A stretch of DNA of 64,000 nucleotides from Paenibacillus sp. 37 (lineage in GTDB: Bacteria > Bacillota > Bacilli > Paenibacillales > Paenibacillaceae): contig NZ_CP043761.1 in the NCBI RefSeq assembly GCF_008386395.1, positions 4,836,001 to 4,900,000 of the forward strand, written 5' to 3'. Under the pieces are notes generated by a model. It was not told where the DNA came from. It saw only the letters and a program-made list of their open reading frames with translations, and made no database searches. The translations under genes and the position numbers were made by a program. Below, piece after piece: positions 26,903 through 38,120 of this stretch. Numbering within the stretch: the first letter of the stretch is position 1; the number at the start of each line of letters is the position of its first letter.

Positions 26903-29900
26903 TTATTTTATAAAGGCAGGCATTGCTTCAGAAGAGAAGTTGATCGTTTGCAGCATGATCAGCAGCGCACGAATCGTATCCAATGAAGTCATACATACAA
27001 TGCCGTTTTCTACCGCTTCACGACGGATACGGAATCCATCACGTTGCGGTGTTTTGCCTTTGGTGAGTGTGTTGAAGACAAAGTTTGCTTCGCCGCTACG
27101 GATCATATCCAGAATGTTCGGCGAACCTTCACTTAATTTGTTCACAGTCGTTACCGGAATGTTCGCTGCTTCAAGCGCAGCTGCTGTTCCGCCGGTAGCC
27201 ATGATTTTGTAACCCAGTCTGTAGAAACCTTCGAGCAAAGGAACTGCTTCGTCCTTGTCTTTGTCTGCTACAGTCACAACAATGGCTCCGGTTGCCGGAA
27301 TTTTCATTCCTGCGCCGATCAGACCTTTGAACAATGCTTTAGCGTAATTCGGGTCACGGCCCATAACCTCACCTGTAGACTTCATCTCAGGTCCGAGGGT
27401 TGGCTCTACACGACGCAGCTTCGCGAAGGAGAAGACCGGAACTTTAACAGATACATGATCCGATTCAGGCCACAGCCCGTCAACATAACCAAGATCTTTT
27501 AATTTCACACCCAGAATGGCTTGAGTTGCCAAGTTTGCCATCGGAATGTTGGTTACTTTGCTCAGGAATGGTACGGTACGGGATGAACGCGGGTTCACCT
27601 CGATAATGTACACTTGGCCATCATGGATAACAAACTGGATGTTGACCAAACCTACCGTTTTCAGTTCTTTCGCAATTTTGATTGTAATCTCTACAATTTT
27701 CTCTTTCAAATCCTGGGACAGGTGTTGAGGAGGATATACCGCGATGGAGTCACCCGAGTGGACCCCTGCACGCTCGATATGTTCCATGATTCCCGGGATC
27801 AATACCGTTTCACCATCACAGATGGCGTCAACCTCAACTTCTTTACCCATCATGTAACGGTCGATCAGGACCGGATGCTCCGGATTGATTTTAACTGCCT
27901 GTTCCATGTATGTCAGCAATTCAGCATCGGAGTATACAATCTCCATCGCACGACCGCCGAGTACATAGGAAGGACGAACCAGTACCGGGTAGCCCAGACT
28001 TTGAGCCGTTTCTACCGCATCATCAACGGAAATGACCGTTTTGCCTTTTGGCTGTGCAATCTCCAGACGGGAGAGCAGACGTTCGAATTTCTTGCGATCC
28101 TCCGCCTCATCGATGCTTTCCAGATCCGTTCCGAGAATGGTTACACCTGCATTACGCAGTGGCGCTGCCAGGTTGATGGCCGTTTGACCACCGAACTGTA
28201 CGATAACCCCTACTGGTTTCTCCTGTTCAATCACGTTCATGACATCTTCGAAGAAGAGCGGTTCAAAGTACAGGCGATCCGATGTATTAAAGTCCGTAGA
28301 CACCGTCTCCGGGTTATTGTTGATAATAACTGCTTCATAGCCTGCTTTTTGCAATGCCCATACTGCGTGTACAGTAGAGTAGTCAAACTCAATCCCTTGA
28401 CCGATCCGGATTGGTCCTGAACCCAGAACCACAACTTTTTTCTTGTCTGAAGGGATAACTTCATTTTCTGTCTCGTAAGTCGAGTAGTAATATGGCGTTG
28501 TTGCTTCGAACTCAGCTGCACATGTATCTACCATTTTGTACACCGGGCGCAGGTTCTCTGCTTCCCGACGAGTTCTAACTTCCGCTTCAGTTGTTAATGT
28601 GCCTCCTGGTTGACCTTGCGCACGCAGTTCAGCAATGGCACGGTCTGTGAATCCAAGGCGTTTCGCTTGATACAGAATATCGGAAGACAATTCGGATTCT
28701 TCGCGAATGCGATCTTCGAATGCGATCAGACCTTCGATTTTGTCCAGGAACCACCAGTCAATCTTGGTCAAATCCTGTAGTTGTTGCAACGTATAACCTC
28801 TGCGGAATGCTTCGGCAATCAGGAAGATACGCTCATCATCCGCTTTGATCAGACGCTCGTTCAGCGTAGCTTCATCCAACGTTTCGGCATCCTTCAGGTA
28901 GAGGCGGTGTACGCCAATCTCCAGGGAACGCACTGCTTTGTGAATCGACTCTTCAAATGTCCGGCCAATAGCCATCACTTCGCCTGTTGCTTTCATCTGA
29001 GTTCCCAGTTTACGGTTCGCCGAGATGAACTTGTCGAACGGCCAGCGTGGGATTTTGCTCACAATATAATCCAGTGTAGGCTCGAAGCAAGCATACGTTT
29101 GGCCTGTTACCGGGTTCACGATTTCGTCCAGTGTGTAACCCATGGCAATTTTGGCAGCCATTTTCGCAATCGGATAACCCGTTGCTTTGGAAGCCAGAGC
29201 CGATGAACGGCTTACCCGTGGGTTAACTTCGATAACATAGTATTGGAAGCTGTGTGGGTCCAGTGCGAACTGTACGTTACATCCACCCTCGATGTTCAGG
29301 GCACGGATGATTTTCAGTGAAGCTGAACGCAGCATTTGATATTCACGGTCCGACAAAGTTTGGCTTGGTGCTACAACGATACTGTCGCCTGTATGAACAC
29401 CTACCGGGTCAAAGTTTTCCATGTTGCAGACAACGATACAGTTATCGTTTTTGTCCCGCATAACTTCATACTCGACTTCTTTCATGCCTGCAATGCTCTT
29501 CTCGACCAGACATTGCCCAATCGGGCTATAACGAATTCCCGCTGCCACAGTTTCGCGCAGCTCTTCTTCGTTCGCACAGATTCCGCCACCTGTTCCGCCC
29601 AGTGTATAGGCTGGACGCACGATGATTGGATAACCAATCTCATTTGCAAATTCAAGTGATTCTTCAAGTGTCGTTACAATCACACTCTCAGGTACAGGCT
29701 GTTCAAGTTCACGCATCAGGTCACGGAACAGATCACGATCTTCCGCTTTCTCGATGGATGTCAGCTGCGTTCCGAGCAATTTTACATTTTCACGTTCCAA
29801 CACGCCTGCACGTGCCAGTTCCACAGCCATGTTCAGACCTGTCTGACCACCCAGTGTTGGCAACAAGCCGTCTGGACGCTCCTGACGAATGATTTGGGTT

Positions 29901-30121
29901 ACAAAATCCAGTGTGATTGGCTCAATGTAGACTTTGTCAGCCATGTTGGTATCCGTCATAATGGTCGCCGGGTTGCTGTTGATAAGTACAACTTCCACGC
30001 CTTCTTCTTTCAGAGCCTGGCAAGCTTGTGTACCGGCATAGTCGAACTCGGCCGCTTGACCGATGACGATTGGACCGGAACCAATCACCAGGATTTTTTT
30101 GAGATCTTTGTTAATCGGCAT
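26903..30121 (-). CDS. carB: Carbamoyl-phosphate synthase large subunit
   Basis: 1072 residues, the normal length for CarB. The two homologous ATP-grasp halves are visible ([20 protein letters not shown] near 11 and [18 protein letters not shown] near 560), and the C-terminal MGS-like allosteric domain follows. Uses glutamine-derived ammonia, bicarbonate and two ATP to form carbamoyl phosphate. It starts 1 base after the carA stop codon. The allosteric domain is intact, so it is probably regulated by UMP; this is inferred from the family. Confidence 0.98.
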   Translation of the reverse strand: MPINKDLKKILVIGSGPIVIGQAAEFDYAGTQACQALKEEGVEVVLINSNPATIMTDTNMADKVYIEPITLDFVTQIIRQERPDGLLPTLGGQTGLNMAVELARAGVLERENVKLLGTQLTSIEKAEDRDLFRDLMRELEQPVPESVIVTTLEESLEFANEIGYPIIVRPAYTLGGTGGGICANEEELRETVAAGIRYSPIGQCLVEKSIAGMKEVEYEVMRDKNDNCIVVCNMENFDPVGVHTGDSIVVAPSQTLSDREYQMLRSASLKIIRALNIEGGCNVQFALDPHSFQYYVIEVNPRVSRSSALASKATGYPIAKMAAKIAMGYTLDEIVNPVTGQTYACFEPTLDYIVSKIPRWPFDKFISANRKLGTQMKATGEVMAIGRTFEESIHKAVRSLEIGVHRLYLKDAETLDEATLNERLIKADDERIFLIAEAFRRGYTLQQLQDLTKIDWWFLDKIEGLIAFEDRIREESELSSDILYQAKRLGFTDRAIAELRAQGQPGGTLTTEAEVRTRREAENLRPVYKMVDTCAAEFEATTPYYYSTYETENEVIPSDKKKVVVLGSGPIRIGQGIEFDYSTVHAVWALQKAGYEAVIINNNPETVSTDFNTSDRLYFEPLFFEDVMNVIEQEKPVGVIVQFGGQTAINLAAPLRNAGVTILGTDLESIDEAEDRKKFERLLSRLEIAQPKGKTVISVDDAVETAQSLGYPVLVRPSYVLGGRAMEIVYSDAELLTYMEQAVKINPEHPVLIDRYMMGKEVEVDAICDGETVLIPGIMEHIERAGVHSGDSIAVYPPQHLSQDLKEKIVEITIKIAKELKTVGLVNIQFVIHDGQVYIIEVNPRSSRTVPFLSKVTNIPMANLATQAILGVKLKDLGYVDGLWPESDHVSVKVPVFSFAKLRRVEPTLGPEMKSTGEVMGRDPNYAKALFKGLIGAGMKIPATGAIVVTVADKDKDEAVPLLEGFYRLGYKIMATGGTAAALEAANIPVTTVNKLSEGSPNILDMIRSGEANFVFNTLTKGKTPQRDGFRIRREAVENGIVCMTSLDTIRALLIMLQTINFSSEAMPAFIK

Positions 30122-30122
30122 G

Positions 30123-31265
30123 TTATTGTGCTCCTTTCACTGCGGCTGCCAATACGGCTTGACGCGGCTTTTGCGGGTTAGTGATCTTGTGCTCGCGAAT
30201 CATCTCGATGAAGCGGTCGAACAGATAGCTGTTGTCGTAAGGACCCGGGGCTGCTTCAGGGTGATATTGAACCGAGAATGCCGGGAATGATTTATGTTTC
30301 AGACCTTCAATGGTCTTATCGTTATTGTTGATATGTGTAACTTCCAGATCTGTGTTCTTCACAGACTCTTCGTTTACGGTAAATCCGTGATTCTGGGATG
30401 TGATGAAGCAACGTCCGCTCTCCAGTTCTTTCACCGGGTGGTTTCCTCCGCGATGTCCAAACTTAAGTTTTTCGGTGTCTGCTCCTGCCGCAAGTGCGAA
30501 CAACTGGTGACCCAGGCAGATACCGAAGATCGGGTATTCGCCAAGCAGTTCACTGATCATCTTAACTGCATGAGGTACGTCTTTCGGGTCCCCAGGGCCG
30601 TTGGACAGTTGAATGCCGTCCGGGTTCAAGCGACGAATCTCGTCTGCTGTTACATCGTGTGGAACAACAACAACGTCACAGTTACGTTTGCTGAGTTCGC
30701 GCAAGATTCCTGTTTTAGCACCATAATCCACGAGCACAATACGCTCAGCCGTTCCCGGGCTGTTGTAGACATGCTCTGTAGAAGTCATTGGCACCTGGTT
30801 ACGCAGCTCTGCAATGGTAGTGTCTCCCATCATCTCCAGCAGTTCTTCCACAGGCTTCGATCCTGTTGTGAGAATTCCCTTCATTGTGCCGTGGTGACGA
30901 ATCCGGCGAGTCAACATGCGTGTATCAATTTCGCTGATTCCTACGATACCGTATTCCTTAAGCAGATTGTCTACGCTATATTCCGCACGCCAGTTGCTTG
31001 GCGTTGGCTCATGACGACGTACAACGAAACCGTGCACGTATGGACGAATCGACTCAAAGTCATCACGCGTAATGCCGTAGTTTCCGATCAGCGGATACGT
31101 CATGGTTACGATTTGACCGCAATAGGAAGGATCCGAAAGCACCTCTTGATAGCCTGTAATTCCCGTATTAAAAACGACCTCACCTGTCGTTTCACCTTCA
31201 GCACCAAATGCTTTCCCGGTGAACAGTGTGCCGTCTTCCAACAATAATCTTGCCTGTGCCTGCAT
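30123..31265 (-). CDS. carA: Carbamoyl-phosphate synthase small subunit (glutaminase)
   Basis: 380 residues. N-terminal CPSase_sm domain ([19 protein letters not shown]), then a class I glutamine amidotransferase with the nucleophile Cys at 250 in GICLGHQL and the partner His/Glu in YHPEAAPGP. Supplies ammonia to CarB. The ATG at 31265 is 443 bases after pyrC and about 43 bases past a copy of the dispersed repeat, which stands where a promoter could be, so carA may also have its own transcript. Confidence 0.97.
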   Translation of the reverse strand: MQAQARLLLEDGTLFTGKAFGAEGETTGEVVFNTGITGYQEVLSDPSYCGQIVTMTYPLIGNYGITRDDFESIRPYVHGFVVRRHEPTPSNWRAEYSVDNLLKEYGIVGISEIDTRMLTRRIRHHGTMKGILTTGSKPVEELLEMMGDTTIAELRNQVPMTSTEHVYNSPGTAERIVLVDYGAKTGILRELSKRNCDVVVVPHDVTADEIRRLNPDGIQLSNGPGDPKDVPHAVKMISELLGEYPIFGICLGHQLFALAAGADTEKLKFGHRGGNHPVKELESGRCFITSQNHGFTVNEESVKNTDLEVTHINNNDKTIEGLKHKSFPAFSVQYHPEAAPGPYDNSYLFDRFIEMIREHKITNPQKPRQAVLAAAVKGAQ

Positions 31266-31307
31266 CCCATTTCACTCCTCTGTGTTTATCAACGTTGAAT
31301 GCATTTG

Positions 31308-31489
31308 GGTTGAACTTTGGGAGCGTTACGATTGTGCGGCTCCGCGTACAGAAAACCCTTTGATCGCTGTTATCCCCGGATTACTTTTTATCATTTTTCA
31401 AATGATGTAATCCGGTGATAAAGGCGAACGCTTTGCTTCTTCGGGTCTTTTCTGTCCGCTCCGCAGTTACGTTGGTGTCCAAGTTCAAA
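31308..31489 (+). repeat. Dispersed palindromic repeat, copy D (182 bp)
   Basis: Contains GATCGCTGTTATCCCC, CCGGATT/AATCCGG, and GATAAAGGCGAACGCT as in copies A and C, with more diverged ends (GGTTGAACTT and AAGTTCAA). It lies inside the pyr operon between pyrC and carA. Confidence 0.85.
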
Positions 31490-31707
31490 ATCATGACATT
31501 CAACTTTGCTTGTTTCGTATGTTAGACTCTCGGCATGATTTGCCTCGAGTTAGTTGAAAAGATGTTACCGGTAAAAAAGTTATAGATAAGTTTTAGATTT
31601 AAAAGATTTGTTGTTTTAAAAAAGTTAAGAATTACTGTTACTGATTTAAAGAGTTAAAGAGTTAAAGATATAGAGTTACTAATTTATCAGTTTACTAAAT
31701 TACCGTT
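31490..31707. other. AT-rich stretch between repeat copy D and pyrC
   Basis: Low-complexity DNA with short tandem runs such as GAGTTAAAGAGTTAAAGA and ACTAATTTATCAGTTTACTA. No open frame with a ribosome binding site and no clear terminator. Nothing more can be said. Confidence 0.5.
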
Positions 31708-33012
31708 TTACTGTTGTACCGTGTTATGCCACACGCTTTTGCCATCCACCCAAGTTTGTACGGCCCAGCCTTTAAGCTTCCAGCCTGTGAATGGTGTGTT
31801 TCTTCCTTTGGTTGCAAACGTTGCAGGATCAACTGCTTTTTCCTCGTTCAGGTCAATCATTGTGATATCGGCTGGTGCTCCCTCTTCCAGTTTGCCTGTA
31901 TCCAGTCGGAATACACGTGCCGGATCAGCTGTCATACGTTTCACCAGGAAGTCCAAGCTCCACAGTCCTGTTTCCACAAACTTGGTGTACAGCAGTGGGA
32001 AGGCTGTTTCGAATCCTACGATTCCGAAAGGTGCCAGCTCCATGCCTTTGGCTTTTTCTTCTTCACTGTGTGGCGCGTGATCAGTTACGATCATATCCAG
32101 CGTGCCGTCCAGCAAACCTTCGATACAAGCCTGCACATCGCGTGGTGAACGCAGCGGTGGGTTCATTTTCCAGTTGGCGTCCATGCCCGGGATATCTTCA
32201 TCCGACAACACCAGATGGTGCGGACATACCTCAGCAGTTACTTTAATGCCGATGGACTTCGCCAGACGAATCAGACGAACCGATTGTTCTGTACTTACGT
32301 GGCAGACGTGGTAATGAACTCCCGTTGCTTCTGCGAGCAAGATATCACGGCCAACGTGGATGGCTTCGGATTCATTTGGAATCCCTTTGATTCCGTGACG
32401 CTTCGAAAACTCACCTTCCGTCACATATCCACCAACAACCAGTGAGTCATCTTCACAGTGAGCGATCACTGGCATATCCATGCTTGCCGCGAGGCTCATG
32501 GCATCTTTCATCATTTGAGCGTTTTGTACGCCTACACCGTCATCCGTGAATCCAATAGCGCCTGCTTCTTTTAATGCGGCAAAATCGGTAAGTTCACGAC
32601 CCAGTTCATTTTTTGTAATGGCTGCATAAGGCAACACTTTAACCAGATCAGCTTCTTTGGCCTTATCCAGTACAAGCTTCACAACTTCCACTGTATCTGT
32701 TACTGGTCTTGTGTTCGGCATGCAAGCGATTGTTGTAAAACCACCTTGTGCTGCTGAACGGGCACCTGTCTCGATCGTCTCTTTGTGTTCGAATCCAGGT
32801 TCACGCAGATGCACGTGCATATCGATCAATCCCGGAATAACCAGTTTGCCTGATGCGTCTGTCACACTTTGCGCTGACTTTTCGGCATCCAGAACGGTTT
32901 GGTCTTCCAGACCAGCGATCTTTTTAATTTTACCTTCATCTATAATGATGGTTTTCCGTTCAAGTTCCCCTTTTTGGTTCAAGACGTTCGCGTTTTTTAT
33001 AATCTGTAGCAT
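31708..33012 (-). CDS. pyrC: Dihydroorotase
   Basis: Closes N-carbamoyl-aspartate to dihydroorotate. 434 residues, class I type. Metal ligands are in DMHVHLREPG (HxH at about 66-68); the carbamylated-lysine region is not resolved here but the later ligands are visible in IAHCED, TAEVCPHHL and TDHAPHS. Follows pyrB after 126 bases. Confidence 0.97.
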   Translation of the reverse strand: MLQIIKNANVLNQKGELERKTIIIDEGKIKKIAGLEDQTVLDAEKSAQSVTDASGKLVIPGLIDMHVHLREPGFEHKETIETGARSAAQGGFTTIACMPNTRPVTDTVEVVKLVLDKAKEADLVKVLPYAAITKNELGRELTDFAALKEAGAIGFTDDGVGVQNAQMMKDAMSLAASMDMPVIAHCEDDSLVVGGYVTEGEFSKRHGIKGIPNESEAIHVGRDILLAEATGVHYHVCHVSTEQSVRLIRLAKSIGIKVTAEVCPHHLVLSDEDIPGMDANWKMNPPLRSPRDVQACIEGLLDGTLDMIVTDHAPHSEEEKAKGMELAPFGIVGFETAFPLLYTKFVETGLWSLDFLVKRMTADPARVFRLDTGKLEEGAPADITMIDLNEEKAVDPATFATKGRNTPFTGWKLKGWAVQTWVDGKSVWHNTVQQ

Positions 33013-33138
33013 AATTGCCCTCCGCTTCGGTTCTGTCCGGCTTACCAGGCAAACCGGATGATTTTCTTTATCGTGTACTCTCTTATTGCTCTATAAGAAC
33101 TACCGTACCGTCAGCCTATGACCCACAGCCAGACCCTG

Positions 33139-34049
33139 TTACAGTTTCATCGCACGTTCCATAACCGCCATGCGGATTGGAACGCCGTTTGCCATCTGTG
33201 GGAAGATCCGCGATGCTTCACTCTCCACAACCGCGTCATCTACCTCGACATTGCGATTCACAGGAGCAGGGTGCATGATAATGGTGCTTGGTTTTAGGCG
33301 TGATGCCCGTTCTTCCGTCAATCCGTAGTGTTCGCGATAATCCTCAGCTGAAGTAATTAAGCCATGTTGATGACGTTCCAGTTGAACACGGAGCATCATG
33401 ACCACATCTGCATCAAGCGCTTCTTCAAGACCGACATAAGGAGCATGCTCTGCGAGTTCCGGTGCCTGCATCGTTTGCGGAGCACAGAAGCGTACATCTG
33501 CACCAAACTTTTGCAGTGCCCACAGATTGGAACGAGCTACACGGCTATGCAGAATGTCACCAATGATGGAAACACGCAAGCCTTTCAGTTCGCCAAATGC
33601 TTTCCTCATCGTGTAGAGATCCAGCAACGCCTGTGTGGGATGCTCATTGTTGCCGTCTCCGGCGTTCACGAGTGGTACATTCACTTTCTGAGCCAGTTGT
33701 TGCAGAACGCCTGCCGGTTTCAACCGGATCACGCCTGCATCAATGCCCATCGACTCAAGTGTTCGTACCGTATCGTAGATGGACTCTCCTTTTTCCACAC
33801 TGGATGCGGCTGCCGTAAAGTTCAGCACTTGTGCACCCAGGCGTTTCTCTGCCATTTCGAAGGAGAAGCGGGTACGTGTGCTGTTCTCGAAGAACATGTT
33901 CGCAACAAAGCGTGATTCCAGTACAGGAGCCAGTTTCTCTTTCTGCGCTTCCCAGTGAGCCGCTCTGTTCAGAATGGACTCGATTTCTCCTCGACTAAGT
34001 TCCTTCAGTCCAAGCAAGCTTCGGTCTCTCAATGCTGTCTGTGTAATCA

Positions 34050-34050
<1 letters not shown>
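33139..34050 (-). CDS. pyrB: Aspartate carbamoyltransferase catalytic subunit
   Basis: Transfers the carbamoyl group to aspartate. 303 residues. The carbamoyl-phosphate loop STRTRFSFE is at 57-65, the HPTQALLDLYT motif lies near 137, and the C-terminal NGVPIRMAVM is present. There is no pyrI-type regulatory subunit nearby, as is usual in firmicutes. Overlaps pyrR by 1 base (TAATG-type junction). Confidence 0.98.
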
Positions 34051-34787
<737 letters not shown>

Positions 34788-34802
34788 TCACGTTACCTTG
34801 CC

Positions 34803-34816
34803 AGTCTCACGGGACT
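34803..34816 (-). promoter_or_regulatory. PyrR-binding box (anti-antiterminator)
   Basis: On the minus strand the leader reads AGTCCCGTGAGACT, which fits the known PyrR RNA target ARUCCNGNGAGRYU. Binding of UMP-loaded PyrR would free the terminator at 34667. Confidence 0.9.
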
Positions 34817-34897
34817 GATTTAAAGGTGCTATTCATGTCGTTCATATTGCAGGACCTCACAGGGTTCTATAATCAATATGTCCGTTTGTCTTCATGA

Positions 34898-34926
34898 ATT
34901 ATGACAGAAAGACAACCCCCTGTCAA
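34898..34926 (-). promoter_or_regulatory. SigA-type promoter of the pyr operon
   Basis: TTGACA, 17-base spacer, CATAAT on the minus strand. The inferred leader to pyrR is about 280 nt. Confidence 0.85.
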
Positions 34927-35240
34927 CACCTCACCATCGCAGGTGAAAACCCTCTGCTACGTTCTACTTAGAATCAGCAGTTAGGCTGAAAAACATCCAT
35001 GCACAATACATCTCATTGGTTATTCATAATTATACAACATTTCTGCATATTTATCCATAGGCAAATGAGAAATTTGAAATAACCAAAATAAACCTCTGAC
35101 TATACTTAAGTAGAGACAAAACACTTCTTTTGAGAACAAACGGTGAGTTTCGTTTTACGCGATATATGAAGGCTCTGAATTAGTACCAAGTGAAATGGGT
35201 ACAGTTTATAAACATGAACCCATTCATAGATGCTGCAATA

Positions 35241-35294
35241 ATGCCGATATACATAAGATTCACAATTATGCCGATATACATAAGATTCACAATT
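35241..35294. repeat. Two exact 27-bp tandem copies
   Basis: The unit begins ATGCCGATATACATAAGATT and is 27 bp long. Two identical copies are adjacent, then the third copy stops after ATGC. The stretch lies in the 400-base gap between the pyr promoter and the YhgE-type gene. No coding sequence with a ribosome binding site is present in the gap. Confidence 0.85.
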
Positions 35295-35348
35295 ATGCGA
35301 CATAGAAATAAGATACGCCCTACATTTATGTACATTTAGGAGGAAGTC

Positions 35349-38024
35349 ATGCGTCACATTTGGCACGTTTACAAAACAGACTGGTTACATATTCTGAAGG
35401 TTCCCACAGGTATATTTCTAATTGTGGCTATTATTCTACTCCCCGGGGTGTATGACTGGGTCAATGTGAAGTCCGTATGGGACCCGTACAGTAATACCCA
35501 GGGGATCAAAATTGCTGTGACAAGCGAGGACGCGGGTGCGACTGTTGAAGGAACCAATATTAATATCGGAAACGAACTGGTATCCAGCCTCAAAAACAAC
35601 GAAAAGCTGGGCTGGACTTTTGTAGATCGAGCTGAGGCTAGTCGGGGAGTACAAACAGGAGAATATTATGCCAGTCTGCTCATTCCCGGAGACTTTTCGT
35701 CCAAAATTACAGGTATCATTGACGGAAAGCTGGAACGCCCAGAGGTAATCTATACCGTTAATGAAAAGGTGAATGCCATTGCTCCTAAAATCACTGGCTC
35801 TGGTGTATCTGCCATAACAACACAAATCAATGAAAATTTCACTGAAGCCGTCAGTGAGGCCGTTCTAACCAAGTTGAATGAAGCCGGGGTTGAGATTAAT
35901 TCCCAGCTTCCAACATTACGCAAAATGGAGAATGGCATTTTTACACTGGAGAGAAATCTTCCGGCTATTCAAGCTGCAGGTCAAAAGGTTCTGGAAGTAG
36001 AAAAAGCCATGCCCGAGATTGTAAAAGATGCTCAAAAGATCGTTGAAATCGAGAAAAAACTGCCTGAAATCAATGAAGCAGCACAGTATGTGCTCAAGGT
36101 GCAAGAGTATTGGCCACAAATTAATGATGCGGCTTCCGAGGTGCTGGCTATTCAAGGGCGGATACCGGATATACAAAAAGCGGTAGAACGCATTCGAGAA
36201 GTGGATGAAAACTTTGGTCAGGTATCAGCTGTCATCCAAACGGCGCTGGATAAAACCAACAAAGCTCTGTCTATCGTAACGGCCGCAGAACAAGATCTGG
36301 ACAAAGTATCACAAATCGCTGGCAACGGGATTGAGCTTGCAGAGGGATTAAATCAGTTCGTGGATTCCAGTGAAGAAGCGTTTCAGACAATTAGCCCGGC
36401 GATCCACCAAAATCTGCTGCTGGTGCAGCAGATTACTAACGCTGCAGGAGACGTATTTACACAATTGCAAAATTCGGATCTTAATAACCTGCCTACAGCA
36501 GAAGATCTCGACCGGATTGCTTCACGTTTAGGGATTGCGGTAAAACTCGTCGACAGTATGGCAGAACTACTGGGCAAAATAGACAACTTGCTTCCAAGCC
36601 ATCCACTTGCCGATAAAATTACACAACTGAACTCCATTTCAGATAAACTTCAGTTGCAAATCCGCTTGGCTGGCATCATCAGTGATGCCATGCGTCGTAA
36701 TACAACTCCACCGACAGACGTCATCGCTCAGTTAAATGCTCTCTCGAAGGACATTAGCAGCGGGATTGGCAATATCTTAAACACCTATGAAAGTGAACTA
36801 TCACCTGCACTTGCAGCTGGTGCGGATAAACTCAGGTCTATCCTCTCCACTTCAGCAGAAACTCTACAAGGAGCAAAGGATCGTATTCCGGATATTGCTG
36901 ACATTCTGGCATCAGCCAAAGAAGGGATTATGTTCGGGCAGACCGAGTTGACAAAAATCCAGAGCGAACTGCCTCAAGTACAATCGAAGATCCATGAGGT
37001 ATCAGAGACACTCGCGAACAAAAGTGAAGGTTTTATCCAAGCTTTGAACACCGTGTCTTCATTAATTCGAAACGATCTGCCCAAGCTGGGAAACAAACTG
37101 AACGAAGCCGCTGATTTTGTTCGTAATGATCTGCCTAATGCCGAGAAACAGATAGGCAAGGCATCCGATTTTGTCCAGAACCAGCTTCCGGAGGTCGAAA
37201 AAGGAGTACATCGTGTTGCCACGCTGGTACGTGATGATCTGCCAGCATTAGAACGTGCCATCAGTAAGGCTGCTGACAAACTTCGGGAAGTCGAAGGTAA
37301 TAACCAATTTGCCGAACTTGCCAAACTTTTGCGTGGCGATATCGAAGAAGAAAGTGCTTTCCTTGCAAGTCCGGTGCAAATTAAGGAACAACAGCTTTAC
37401 CCAATTCCGAATTATGGATCGGCTATGTCACCATTTTATGGCGTGCTGTCCTTGTGGGTTGGCTCAACACTGCTGATATCTCTGCTTCGTGCCGAAGCCG
37501 AAAATCCAGAGGGCAAGTTCCGGGGATATGAGTTGTATCTTGGACGTCTTGCTACTTTTCTGACCATTGGGTTACTTCAGGCGTTATGCGTCACCCTGGG
37601 AGATATCTTAATCCTGGGTACCTATGTTGCAGATAAACTGTGGTTTGTCCTGTTTGCCATGCTGGTGAGTGCCGTATTTGTCACCATCACGTACACCCTG
37701 CTGTCCGTTTTTGGGAATATCGGAAAAGGGATCGCCATTATCTTCATGGTGTTCCAGTTCTCCAGCTCCGGCGGTACGTTCCCAATCAGCATGACATCAC
37801 CCTTTTTCCAGGCATTGAATCCGTTCATGCCCTTCACGTATGCAATCAGTCTGCTGCGTGAGTCGGTAGGCGGCATATTGTGGTCTACTGCCATCAAGGA
37901 TATTCTGTGGTTGTGTATGTTCATCGCGCTGAGTCTCATTGTTGCTCTCACTTTGAAACGTCCACTCAGCAGTCTCACCAAACGTTCAGCCGAGAATGCC
38001 AAGAAGACCAAAATTATTGCTTAA
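35349..38024 (+). CDS. YhgE/Pip domain membrane protein (ABC-2-like)
   Basis: 891 residues. A membrane segment near 15-40 (PTGIFLIVAIILLPGVYDWV) and an N-terminal YhgE/Pip domain (NTQGIKIAVTSEDAGA) are followed by a long outer helical region, then about five C-terminal membrane segments (690-870). The helical region has two sets of short repeats: 17 residues x5 at about 204-288 and 18 residues x4 at about 577-648, each beginning with a hydrophobic residue and Pro. Relatives include phage-infection protein and YueB/EsaA-type proteins of type VII secretion; no such genes are nearby. AGGAGG precedes the ATG. Confidence 0.9.
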   Translation: MRHIWHVYKTDWLHILKVPTGIFLIVAIILLPGVYDWVNVKSVWDPYSNTQGIKIAVTSEDAGATVEGTNINIGNELVSSLKNNEKLGWTFVDRAEASRGVQTGEYYASLLIPGDFSSKITGIIDGKLERPEVIYTVNEKVNAIAPKITGSGVSAITTQINENFTEAVSEAVLTKLNEAGVEINSQLPTLRKMENGIFTLERNLPAIQAAGQKVLEVEKAMPEIVKDAQKIVEIEKKLPEINEAAQYVLKVQEYWPQINDAASEVLAIQGRIPDIQKAVERIREVDENFGQVSAVIQTALDKTNKALSIVTAAEQDLDKVSQIAGNGIELAEGLNQFVDSSEEAFQTISPAIHQNLLLVQQITNAAGDVFTQLQNSDLNNLPTAEDLDRIASRLGIAVKLVDSMAELLGKIDNLLPSHPLADKITQLNSISDKLQLQIRLAGIISDAMRRNTTPPTDVIAQLNALSKDISSGIGNILNTYESELSPALAAGADKLRSILSTSAETLQGAKDRIPDIADILASAKEGIMFGQTELTKIQSELPQVQSKIHEVSETLANKSEGFIQALNTVSSLIRNDLPKLGNKLNEAADFVRNDLPNAEKQIGKASDFVQNQLPEVEKGVHRVATLVRDDLPALERAISKAADKLREVEGNNQFAELAKLLRGDIEEESAFLASPVQIKEQQLYPIPNYGSAMSPFYGVLSLWVGSTLLISLLRAEAENPEGKFRGYELYLGRLATFLTIGLLQALCVTLGDILILGTYVADKLWFVLFAMLVSAVFVTITYTLLSVFGNIGKGIAIIFMVFQFSSSGGTFPISMTSPFFQALNPFMPFTYAISLLRESVGGILWSTAIKDILWLCMFIALSLIVALTLKRPLSSLTKRSAENAKKTKIIA

Positions 38025-38041
38025 CTCATTTGCTCAACACG

Positions 38042-38091
38042 AAATAAGATAAGGCCATTGGACTTTCCATCCCATGGCCTTATCTTATTTC
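38042..38091. terminator. Bidirectional terminator
   Basis: AATAAGATAAGGCCATTGG pairs with CCATGGCCTTATCTTATT (one bulge). It separates the convergent YhgE-type gene and the pentose-lipid operon. Confidence 0.88.
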
Positions 38092-38120
38092 ATTTCATTA
38101 TATGAATCGATACATTTTGA

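Noticed and set aside
30294..31247. 317-codon open frame on the plus strand
   Set aside because: Antisense to carA, without a ribosome binding site or motif. The similar frame at 27614-28420 over carB was rejected for the same reason.
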